Of a stretch of DNA of 7,078 nt, positions 1 to 6,052 are shown in pieces; within the stretch, counting starts at the first letter, position 1, and each line of letters opens with the position of its first letter. Origin of the DNA: Flavobacteriaceae bacterium (GTDB taxonomy: Bacteria; Bacteroidota; Bacteroidia; Flavobacteriales; Flavobacteriaceae); contig JABSPP010000089.1 in NCBI GenBank assembly GCA_013214275.1, forward strand, positions 1-7,078, read 5' to 3'. The notes beneath the pieces are model-generated. The model made no database searches. It was not told the DNA's origin and saw only the letters and a program-made list of their open reading frames with translations. The translations under genes and the position numbers were made by a program.

Positions 1-424
1 ATTTTTTTATCATGCTAAATCCTCAGTAAAATCAATACTTAACAGATTGTTGAATCAAATTTTCGGGGGATGGCTAATTAACTTTGCTAAAGTTGTCTCC
101 ATTAGTTTTGATAGATTAGCATTCATTGGTGTTGTTAGATAGCTTTGAATGACAACATAAAAAGTTAAAAATATTGCCTATGATAAAATTAGAATAAAAC
201 TTTCCACGATAAATATAGTTGAAGCAATTATATTTATCAAAATGTTAGGGAGACTATCTTCTTTGTGAAGGTAGCTGTTAGGAATCTTGAACTTTTTGAT
301 CAAACACTTAAATATTAGTAATGTCTGAAATTCATGATGTTTTATAAATATCTATTCGTCAAATATTTAAGTTAAAAGTTTAAACAGCCCGCAATTAAAA
401 AATTACAATAATAAAAATTACACC
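1..424. other. AT-rich intergenic region without a convincing gene
   Basis: Both strands were read for short ORFs. All plus-strand ATGs here run into stops within about ten codons. Several sequences match the Bacteroidota -7 consensus TAnnTTTG on the plus strand: TAACTTTG at 79-86, TAGTTTTG at 103-110 and TAGCTTTG at 140-147. None has a well spaced -33 TTTG; the nearest is TTTG at 83-86, which lies 16 nt before the 103-110 element. Other structure is a short hairpin at 254-274, a palindrome TTTGATCAAA at 295-304 and an 11-bp inverted repeat (306-316 with 362-372). The region probably carries the promoter and a long leader for the downstream barrel/lipoprotein unit, but no start point can be assigned. 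Confidence 0.5.
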
Positions 425-1030
425 GTGAAAACAAATTTTTTTTTACTCTCAATGTTAGCAATATTCTTGTGTTCATCTAATGTAACTTCTCAAGAAAAAA
501 AACAAGTAGATGAAAATAGAAACAAAGGCTACTTTAACATTACTAAATTTGGTTATAAATTTGTGTCGAGAGCATCATTGGAAACTTTTAATCCAATATT
601 AGGAAATTCTAAATTTGATTTACCCACTAATGAAGCATCTGTTTTTAGTTTACAAACTATTAATGGCTATTTTATCAATTCTTATGTATCACTGGGCGTT
701 GGTTTTGGTCTTGATGGTTATCATAATCCCAATGCCAACACAATTCCATTATTCGCTGACATAAGACTTTATGCTAAGGACTCTAAAAAATCTGGTTATC
801 TCTTTGCTAATGCTGGAACACTGGTTCAAATTGAAAATGGGAGTCGTAGAGGAGGAATGATTAATATTGGTTTAGGCTATAAATATCCGATTAACAATAA
901 ACGCTTCATTTTAATTACTGATTTAGGCTTTAGTTACAAGAATATCAGTCTAGATGATCAACCTTTTAGAGACTCTAATGATCAATTGAGAATATATGGA
1001 ATGATGTTGAGCATAGGTGTATTATTTTAA
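425..1030 (+). CDS. Secreted outer-membrane beta-barrel-like protein, unknown function
   Basis: I do not recognise a named family. The 201-residue product begins with a signal peptide: Lys2, a hydrophobic stretch at about residues 4-16, and a probable signal peptidase I site after VTS (20-22), leaving an N-terminal Gln. The start is GTG. The next in-frame ATG (codon 10, base 452) would remove the positively charged n-region, so GTG is preferred. The mature part alternates hydrophobic and polar residues in about eight segments (for example 72-80, 86-99, 108-118, 123-136, 144-156, 160-174 and 188-201) and ends in a C-terminal Phe, as small outer-membrane barrels do. Cys16 lacks a lipobox context. 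The gene is 11 bp upstream of a lipoprotein gene and surely shares its transcript. The barrel call is inference from strand pattern; a periplasmic beta-rich protein is the alternative. Confidence 0.75.
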   Translation: MKTNFFLLSMLAIFLCSSNVTSQEKKQVDENRNKGYFNITKFGYKFVSRASLETFNPILGNSKFDLPTNEASVFSLQTINGYFINSYVSLGVGFGLDGYHNPNANTIPLFADIRLYAKDSKKSGYLFANAGTLVQIENGSRRGGMINIGLGYKYPINNKRFILITDLGFSYKNISLDDQPFRDSNDQLRIYGMMLSIGVLF

Positions 1031-1041
1031 ACATAAAAATC

Positions 1042-2709
1042 ATGAAAAATATAAAAATCTTATTCTTGTTAATGCTAGTTGTGATCTCAGCTTGCCAAGA
1101 AGAAAATATTTTAGAGACTCAAAATATTGAAGTTGAAAATACTATTAAAGTTAAAAATGGTATTTTATCCTTTAGTAACAAAGCTACCTTAAAGAAAATG
1201 GTCGAAGGGCTGAAAAAGAAAGAGGTAGAAGGACGAAATGCTGAATTGTCAGAATACTATGATAAAGGGTTTAAGCCTCTTTTTCCCAATTACCTAGAAA
1301 ATGATCCAAGATTGGAGGAGTATTATAATTTCAAAAAGAAGAGGGCTTTAAAAATAACTGAAAAAAGTCCAGCCTACAAATCAGTAGGTGAGTATGATGA
1401 GGACGGTGAATATGTGGAAGAATTTGATGATGATCTAATTTCTGATGATGAATTTGCATCTCTGTTAAATCAGGAGAGAGAAATCATAGTAGGGGATAGT
1501 CTCTATAAATATACCTACAGTGGAATGTTTAAGATAAGGTCTGAGGATAAACCAATATTGGATCAATATATTGATGACAACGATATTGAATATTTATTGC
1601 CAGATCCAGGCACTATTCCCAGAGGTATTACTGAGGTTACTCCTGATATCAAGCAGTATGCTCCAACAACTAATGATATAGCAGATTGTACTGAAAATAA
1701 TCATATGAAAAGCAGTGTTAATGAGCTTAGTTTAATAGACGCATTCTCCTCGTGTGGAGGAGAATCAGATAGTTCATCTGGAGGTGGCGGTTCAACCAGT
1801 GGTGGCGGTTCAACTGGTGGTAGTTCTTCAACTGTAAATCATTATGCCAATATGGTTAGCTATATTGAAGATCTTGATGCTTGTGATACTTCAAATGCTG
1901 GATGGAATCCTTTTGGAATTTTTGGTACAGCTAAAAAATGTTTTGAATCTTTTAGTAATAGCAAATATAGAACGAAAACAAAATATTGGAATGAAAACTA
2001 TGGTCTATGGAGATCAGTTGGTGTAAAAGTAAAACATCAAAAGAAAGGCTGGTTAGGTTGGAGGTCTAAAAAAACGGATGAAGTTGCCTTATCTGTTAGT
2101 CATGCTTCCTTTGAGTTTAAGTTACCTATTCATATTCCAGCCAATCATTTCCATCCTCAATTTTATTTCTTTGAAAATAATATATACAATTCACAGGCAC
2201 AGATTTTACAATATTACACTCAAGTTTATCAACCCCCGTTACCTGAATTACCATGGAACTCAGAAGTAACAATTCTAGAGTTTATGAATGCTAATGACTT
2301 TGGAGCTTCCTTTACAGTTGAGCAGGTAAGGCAATATTTTTACACAGCTGCATGGTGGGGAGCAAAACAACTGACTCGAACTTTTAAAGGGAGAGATCCT
2401 GAGAGAGTAACCCATATCCTTTATGATAAAGATAGGGTTTTTATAAACTTTATTGATTTATCTAAAAGAAAACAGAATAGTAAGAAAATTGTTGATGTCT
2501 TTGATTATAATTTTGGATTCACAATTAAATTTAATGTGAACTTCAATGCAGATGGAAGCTTATCAACAAATATAAATGACTTTGGAGATGTTTTAGGAGC
2601 TATCTCTATTCCTCAATTATACGAATATGAAAATGTATCTGTAGATTTTGTAGGAGTTACGCGAAGGGGCGATGAATGGAAAGGAAGCAGATTAGTTTAT
2701 AATGACTAA
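1042..2709 (+). CDS. Large, probably surface-exposed lipoprotein with Gly/Ser linker, unknown function
   Basis: The product has 555 residues. Residues 1-17 form a lipoprotein signal ending in the lipobox ISAC, with Cys18 as the lipidated residue. QEEN follows directly; acidic residues at this place resemble the export signal that sends Bacteroidota lipoproteins to the cell surface. Residues about 40-190 are charged and acidic, with an Asp/Glu-rich patch at 119-137 and a VGDSLYKYTYSG stretch at 150-161. Residues 239-264 are a low-complexity Gly/Ser/Thr linker. Residues 265-555 form a second domain rich in Trp, Tyr and Phe, with a Lys/Trp-rich segment at 328-342 and HIPANHFHP at 364-372. Four further cysteines (216, 238, 281, 300) flank the linker and could form disulfides. 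No enzyme motif is visible. Parts resemble hypothetical Bacteroidota lipoproteins from memory, which I cannot verify here. It is the last gene of a two-gene unit, followed by a strong terminator. Confidence 0.85.
   Translation: MKNIKILFLLMLVVISACQEENILETQNIEVENTIKVKNGILSFSNKATLKKMVEGLKKKEVEGRNAELSEYYDKGFKPLFPNYLENDPRLEEYYNFKKKRALKITEKSPAYKSVGEYDEDGEYVEEFDDDLISDDEFASLLNQEREIIVGDSLYKYTYSGMFKIRSEDKPILDQYIDDNDIEYLLPDPGTIPRGITEVTPDIKQYAPTTNDIADCTENNHMKSSVNELSLIDAFSSCGGESDSSSGGGGSTSGGGSTGGSSSTVNHYANMVSYIEDLDACDTSNAGWNPFGIFGTAKKCFESFSNSKYRTKTKYWNENYGLWRSVGVKVKHQKKGWLGWRSKKTDEVALSVSHASFEFKLPIHIPANHFHPQFYFFENNIYNSQAQILQYYTQVYQPPLPELPWNSEVTILEFMNANDFGASFTVEQVRQYFYTAAWWGAKQLTRTFKGRDPERVTHILYDKDRVFINFIDLSKRKQNSKKIVDVFDYNFGFTIKFNVNFNADGSLSTNINDFGDVLGAISIPQLYEYENVSVDFVGVTRRGDEWKGSRLVYND
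1743..1765 (+). repeat. Perfect intragenic hairpin, 9-bp stem and 5-nt loop
   Basis: Bases 1743-1751 (ATTCTCCTC) are the exact reverse complement of 1757-1765 (GAGGAGAAT), with the loop GTGTG between them. It lies inside the lipoprotein gene over codons for residues 234-241, just before the Gly/Ser linker, and has no T-tract after it. It may be a by-product of Ser and Gly codon use, or an RNA structure. Confidence 0.6.
1783..1832 (+). repeat. 18-bp-period direct repeat encoding the Gly/Ser linker
   Basis: The 14-mer GGTGGCGGTTCAAC occurs at 1783-1796 and again at 1801-1814, an 18-bp period. A third, degraded unit (GGTGGTAGTTCTTCAAC) lies at 1816-1832. The period is a multiple of three, so changes in copy number would keep the reading frame and only lengthen or shorten the interdomain linker. 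Confidence 0.7.
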
Positions 2710-2739
2710 TTAATCATATGATCTTTACATAGTTTAATG

Positions 2740-2772
2740 AAGCCGTCTCAATAACAAAATGAGGCGGTTTTT
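2740..2772 (+). terminator. Intrinsic terminator of the barrel/lipoprotein unit
   Basis: AAGCCGTCTCA (2740-2750) pairs with TGAGGCGGTTT (2760-2770) over 11 bp with two G-T wobbles, around a 9-nt loop. The stem runs into a T-tract (TTTTT at 2768-2772, then TTTT at 2775-2778). It begins about 30 bp after the lipoprotein stop. Read on the minus strand the same hairpin is followed by only a weak T-rich stretch, so it may also partly stop transcripts arriving from the converging CNNM gene. Confidence 0.85.
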
Positions 2773-2881
2773 CATTTTAAAGATGTAACAGTCTTTTTTT
2801 GGGTTGTAGTGTAATTTATCTCTGAGGAAATCATTTATAGCTTTTTTCTTCTTTGTCATCAAAGAGAAGTTAAGCAAGAAA

Positions 2882-3964
2882 TTACCCTTCCTTAAAATCA
2901 TCAATAATCCCTAGTCGTTTAGCCCGTCGTTCCCAACTTTTTCTGGCGAGCAATTGAAGATCTTCAATACGATCGCTTTCATCCATAATTTCCAATCCAA
3001 GTAAGGTTTCAATCATATCTTCTTGAGTAACTAACCCACTTACAGAACCGTATTCGTCAACCACCAAAGCAATATGTTCTCGCTGATCGATCAACTGTTC
3101 AAATAAACTGGGAATAGACAAATCGCGTTGCGTTACTAAGATTGTTCGCTGTATCACCTTTAACGGTTTTTGCCCGTTTCCCCTGATAATCGCTTCTAGT
3201 AGCTGGTCTTTTAAAAAATATCCCGTAATGTTATCAGGGTTCTCCTCATAGATCGGAATCCTAGAAAATCGCAAGGTAGGATTCTGATCAAAAAACTCTT
3301 GAATTGTCTGTTCAGCGTCAGCAGTTTTTAGGACAGTTCTAGGAGTCATAATATCCCGAACAAGTACCTCTTTAAAATTCAAAAGGTTTCGGATCACCTT
3401 ACTTTCAGATGCTTGAAAAACACCCTCTTTTTCGGCAATAGCTGTCATGGCTGTAAAGTCTTCCCGACTCAATACAGAACCATGACCTGACTTTCCAAAA
3501 AGCTGGGTAAAGAGTTGCAATACCCATAAGATTCCTGTCCATTTGAAAAAGAAAATCAACGCCAACAATACATTGGTCGTAAACTTGGTTAGCTTTTTCC
3601 AGTGTGTTGCCCCAATGGTTTTAGGAATGATTTCAGAAACCACCAAAATTAAAATGGTCATGATGGCTGATACAATACCCACAACATTCACCCCTAAAAT
3701 TTCAAACGTATAAGGGAGCTGTTCTGCCTGAACTCCTACTAAAATAGCACCAACTGTATGTGCAATGGTATTGAGGGTTAAAATAGCAATCAAAGGCTGA
3801 TCCACATCACCTTTGATCTTTTCTAAAGCCTTGGCATAAGATTTCCCGTCGGTAATCGCTACGTTAATAAAAGTGGGTGTCACGCTTAAAAGAACCGCCT
3901 CCAAAATAGAACATAAAAATGAAAAGAGAATAGAGATGACCGCGTAAAAAAGTAAAAGTCCCAT
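2882..3964 (-). CDS. CNNM/DUF21-CBS domain membrane protein (CorC-related cation transporter)
   Basis: Predicted inner-membrane protein of 360 residues, related to the CorC/CNNM proteins linked to Mg2+/Co2+ export. The N-terminal CNNM (DUF21) domain covers about residues 1-160, with membrane segments near 3-28, 57-80, 88-112 and 127-155. Conserved-looking spots are LEAVLLS (21-27) and SEIIPKTIGA (110-119). A CBS-domain pair follows at about 200-335, starting with IMTPRT (205-210), then FSRIPIYEE (233-241) and HIALVVDEYGSVSGLVTQED (297-316); such pairs usually bind adenine nucleotides. The protein ends soon after the second CBS domain and lacks the C-terminal CorC_HlyC domain, so it is not the longer gliding protein GldE. 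It lies downstream of DUF3078 on the same strand (87-bp gap) with no promoter visible between, so co-transcription is likely. The ion carried cannot be told from sequence. Confidence 0.9.
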   Translation of the reverse strand: MGLLLFYAVISILFSFLCSILEAVLLSVTPTFINVAITDGKSYAKALEKIKGDVDQPLIAILTLNTIAHTVGAILVGVQAEQLPYTFEILGVNVVGIVSAIMTILILVVSEIIPKTIGATHWKKLTKFTTNVLLALIFFFKWTGILWVLQLFTQLFGKSGHGSVLSREDFTAMTAIAEKEGVFQASESKVIRNLLNFKEVLVRDIMTPRTVLKTADAEQTIQEFFDQNPTLRFSRIPIYEENPDNITGYFLKDQLLEAIIRGNGQKPLKVIQRTILVTQRDLSIPSLFEQLIDQREHIALVVDEYGSVSGLVTQEDMIETLLGLEIMDESDRIEDLQLLARKSWERRAKRLGIIDDFKEG

Positions 3965-3969
3965 GAATG

Positions 3970-4026
3970 CTATTTAGTTAAAGGTAAAGATATCAAAAAA
4001 GAAAACCATAACCATAGCACTTTCAT
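3970..4026 (-). CDS. Possible 18-residue hydrophobic leader peptide ahead of the CNNM gene
   Basis: A short ORF starts with ATG at 4026, encodes MKVLWLWFSFLISLPLTK and stops with TAG 5 nt before the CNNM start codon, in a different frame. The peptide has a Lys near the N-terminus followed by a Trp/Leu/Phe-rich core, like a leader peptide or a tiny membrane peptide. An AGGAG lies 10 nt before its ATG, farther than ideal. An overlapping GTG-start frame also exists in the gap. Chance is a real alternative for an ORF this short in AT-rich DNA. Confidence 0.25.
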   Translation of the reverse strand: MKVLWLWFSFLISLPLTK

Positions 4027-4051
4027 CGCTCACATACTCCTAGTTAATTCA

Positions 4052-4900
4052 CTAAAAAATATAATTTACCCCTAGACCAAACAACTGCTTCAACTGAATC
4101 TGACTTGAGGCATTGTCGTCTACAATCATGTGGAAGTTTAAATTGGTAGAGAGGTATTTATTAATTTGCATCACAAAATTGATCTGATAGTTTAAATCAA
4201 TGTTCTGTGGATCTTCCATATAATTAGAATACGTGTTAAAGATATTCTCCATCGTTACATTGTCCATTAACTTCGCTTTGTAGAAAACAGAAGCATAAAA
4301 CCCTATCTCGTAGCGAGAAGTCTTTCCTTGATCGACACCAAACACTGATGCGTTGGCTGTTAAGCTTTTGCTCACAAAGGTTGCTTTCATCGTTGCTGGC
4401 GATACGTTGATATTAAAATTATCTGACTTTTTATACAACATCCCCGAACCCACAGTCACATAACCCGGAGCAAAGAACTTAGAAGTCACACTTTTTGGTG
4501 AGGTAGCATAATCAAAACCGTCAGTAAACTGTGATCGGATGTTCAATAGCAAAGAATATGACCAGTTGTCTCCTGCTTTCTTCCCTAACAAAGAATTGAA
4601 TTCAAAAGAGTCATCTGTTTTTCTTGTTCCCGCTCCACTAATATTGCTAAGACCATATTTGGTGATGATCTTATTGTCCCAGCTCCAATCACCATTTTTG
4701 TAATTAAAATCATAATTGATACTTACCGTCCCCGAAACCGAATTCTCTCCACCAGCAATCCAATTAGAAAATGATGCTTGGTTGAATAGTAAAGTGAAGA
4801 CTCCTCCTTTTGTCCAATTGGAAAGGGTATCTTTTTCTTTTTCCTGAGCACTGACTGATAAACTTGTCAGTATCATACTTACAAAAAATAATGTTCTCAT
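4052..4900 (-). CDS. DUF3078 family outer-membrane-type protein
   Basis: The protein has 282 residues, with a signal peptide at 1-18 (probable cleavage at SVSA, then Gln19). The mature start carries the pattern I associate with DUF3078: NWTKGGVFTLLFNQASFSNW (28-47) followed by AGGENSVSG (49-57). The rest is made of repeated amphipathic beta-strand segments with aromatic ends, and the chain ends in NYIF, as outer-membrane barrels do. The molecular role of the family is unknown to me. The start is supported by the signal peptide and by AAAGGA (4905-4910 on the reverse strand) 4 nt before the ATG, a rather clear ribosome site for this phylum. The gene follows the SUF genes after 276 bp, has its own probable promoter, and is likely co-transcribed with the CNNM gene downstream. 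The family call is from recognition, not a search. Confidence 0.88.
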   Translation of the reverse strand: MRTLFFVSMILTSLSVSAQEKEKDTLSNWTKGGVFTLLFNQASFSNWIAGGENSVSGTVSINYDFNYKNGDWSWDNKIITKYGLSNISGAGTRKTDDSFEFNSLLGKKAGDNWSYSLLLNIRSQFTDGFDYATSPKSVTSKFFAPGYVTVGSGMLYKKSDNFNINVSPATMKATFVSKSLTANASVFGVDQGKTSRYEIGFYASVFYKAKLMDNVTMENIFNTYSNYMEDPQNIDLNYQINFVMQINKYLSTNLNFHMIVDDNASSQIQLKQLFGLGVNYIF

Positions 4901-5013
4901 AAAATCCTTTATTTTAACTGATGCTTACTATTTGATCTACTTACTCCCTTTGGTTGAGAGATTGATCGTTACTTCAATACCCCTCCACGAAAGTTTTATG
5001 TATATATCTAGTA

Positions 5014-5029
5014 CAAAATTAGAATTTTG
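5014..5029 (-). promoter_or_regulatory. Probable -7 promoter element of the DUF3078 gene within an inverted repeat
   Basis: On the minus strand, 5021-5014 reads TAATTTTG, matching the Bacteroidota -7 consensus TAnnTTTG. A good -33 TTTG at the usual 17-23 nt spacing is not seen. The element sits in a perfect inverted repeat, CAAAATT-AG-AATTTTG (5014-5029), which could be an operator. It would start a leader of about 105 nt before the DUF3078 start. Confidence 0.4.
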
Positions 5030-5176
5030 AATGAGTTTACCTACTGAAAATCAGATTTTATACATCAGGAAGTTGTATGTAAAACCTACGAGTTTCCAAA
5101 ACGAAAACCTTTGTTGTGATGTCTTCAGCAATTAACGTAATCGATCCTTTTTCATTTGTTAAAATTAGAAGATTCC

Positions 5177-5695
5177 TTAAAAGCGATCCCTAGTTCGCTT
5201 AAACAGTGGAACAGTAGAACAGGCCTCCCCGTACATGATATTCTTTGCCACAGACTGAATACGATGAATTAAGAAAGAATATGCGGAAGCAGGAATGGGT
5301 TTATTCGTACAGCCCTTAATGATCACAGGCTTATCCTTATAAGTTTCTATGTCTAGATTGATCACAATCTCTTGAAAAAGAACTGTTTCCAAAAGAATCA
5401 AATCACCAACTACAACCCGTTTTGCGTAAGGAGCTAATTTTGTAGATAAAAGCAAATAGGCCCACGATGGTATAATGGCATCTTCAGAACAGGTTAAGGC
5501 AACATAAGTGTCTTGGTATTTTGACCAGTCGTGTGCTTGGACGTACTGCCTAAACTCTTTTTCTTTTAAGATCATTCCTTGAAACAACCAGTCTTTAATA
5601 TCAAAAAGAATTCTTTCACCCACGGGATAAAAATCCTCTAAGTCTATATTGATAAGGGGACTGTTTGCAACTCTATTGATAATTTCATCTGCCAT
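5177..5695 (-). CDS. DUF2480 family protein, linked to SUF Fe-S assembly
   Basis: Predicted cytoplasmic protein of 172 residues with no signal peptide or membrane segment. I recognise the DUF2480 pattern, a family known mainly from Bacteroidota: TCSEDAIIPSWAY (68-80), KGCTNKPIPASAY (127-139) and MYGEACSTVPLFKR (154-167). Each of these stretches carries one cysteine (69, 129, 159), the only cysteines in the protein, so a metal or Fe-S site or a redox role is possible. Its ATG overlaps the stop of the DUF59 gene by one base (TAATG), which points to translational coupling and a shared operon with sufE. That context suggests a job in Fe-S cluster assembly or delivery, but this is inference; the family has no assigned function that I know. 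Confidence 0.88.
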   Translation of the reverse strand: MADEIINRVANSPLINIDLEDFYPVGERILFDIKDWLFQGMILKEKEFRQYVQAHDWSKYQDTYVALTCSEDAIIPSWAYLLLSTKLAPYAKRVVVGDLILLETVLFQEIVINLDIETYKDKPVIIKGCTNKPIPASAYSFLIHRIQSVAKNIMYGEACSTVPLFKRTRDRF

Positions 5696-6015
5696 TAGAG
5701 CATTCCCAATTCTAATTTTGCTTCTTCACTCATCATGTCTTGTGTCCATGTTGGATCGAACGTAATCTCAACCTCTGCATTATTAATCTCTTTTAAAGAT
5801 TTCACTTTTTCCTCAACCTCCACGGGCAATGTTTCAGCTACTGGACAGTTGGGTGATGTTAACGTCATTAAAATTTTAGCATCGTTTTCCTCGTTTACAA
5901 AGACATCATAAATTAATCCCAGCTCATAAATATCAACTGGAATTTCTGGATCGTAAATGGTTTTTAAAACACGTACGATTTTATCTCCTATTTCTTGTAC
6001 TGCCTCTTCTGTCAT
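5695..6015 (-). CDS. DUF59/MIP18-type SUF-associated Fe-S assembly protein (SufT/YitW-like)
   Basis: The 106-residue cytoplasmic protein is a full-length single MIP18 (DUF59) domain. Typical marks are DPEIPVDIYELGLIYD (22-37), TSPNCPVAETLP (53-64), whose Cys57 is the conserved reactive cysteine of the family, and FDPTWTQDMMSEEAK (86-100) near the C-terminus. Relatives such as SufT help mature or deliver Fe-S clusters to target proteins; labels sufT or yitW are used for similar genes, but I do not assign a symbol. The gene lies 37 bp downstream of sufE and overlaps the DUF2480 start by one base, so all three form one operon. An in-frame TAA lies two codons before this ATG, which fixes the start unless an internal codon is used. 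Confidence 0.9.
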   Translation of the reverse strand: MTEEAVQEIGDKIVRVLKTIYDPEIPVDIYELGLIYDVFVNEENDAKILMTLTSPNCPVAETLPVEVEEKVKSLKEINNAEVEITFDPTWTQDMMSEEAKLELGML

Positions 6016-6052
6016 TTTTTACTCATATAACAAAACGAAGATACGATCATTT

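Noticed and set aside
1..13. Possible start of a minus-strand gene: ATG at 13 with GAGGA six nt upstream, running off the left edge.
   Set aside because: Only four codons are inside the window, too little to support a gene. If real, 14-424 would be a divergent promoter region.
470..490. Cys16 of the barrel-like protein as a lipidation site.
   Set aside because: The residues before it (IFL) do not make a lipobox; cleavage after VTS is more credible.
1844..2026. 60-codon plus-strand ORF inside the lipoprotein gene.
   Set aside because: It is an out-of-frame shadow of a well supported gene and shows no domain of its own.
2078..2269. 63-codon plus-strand ORF inside the lipoprotein gene.
   Set aside because: Its hydrophobic look comes from reading AT-rich codons in another frame; no independent start signal.
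2841..2870. Hairpin TTCTTTG-TCAT-CAAAGAGAA as a terminator of the CNNM gene.
   Set aside because: On the minus strand the stem is followed by an A-rich stretch, not a T-tract, so it does not fit an intrinsic terminator.
2882..3964. Assignment of the CNNM protein as gliding-motility GldE.
   Set aside because: It is too short and lacks the C-terminal CorC_HlyC domain, and no other gliding gene is nearby.
5080..5176. Terminator for the sufE operon, and a 24-codon plus-strand ORF at 5119.
   Set aside because: Only a weak 6-bp stem without a T-tract is visible, and the short ORF has no supporting signal and runs into the DUF2480 3' end.
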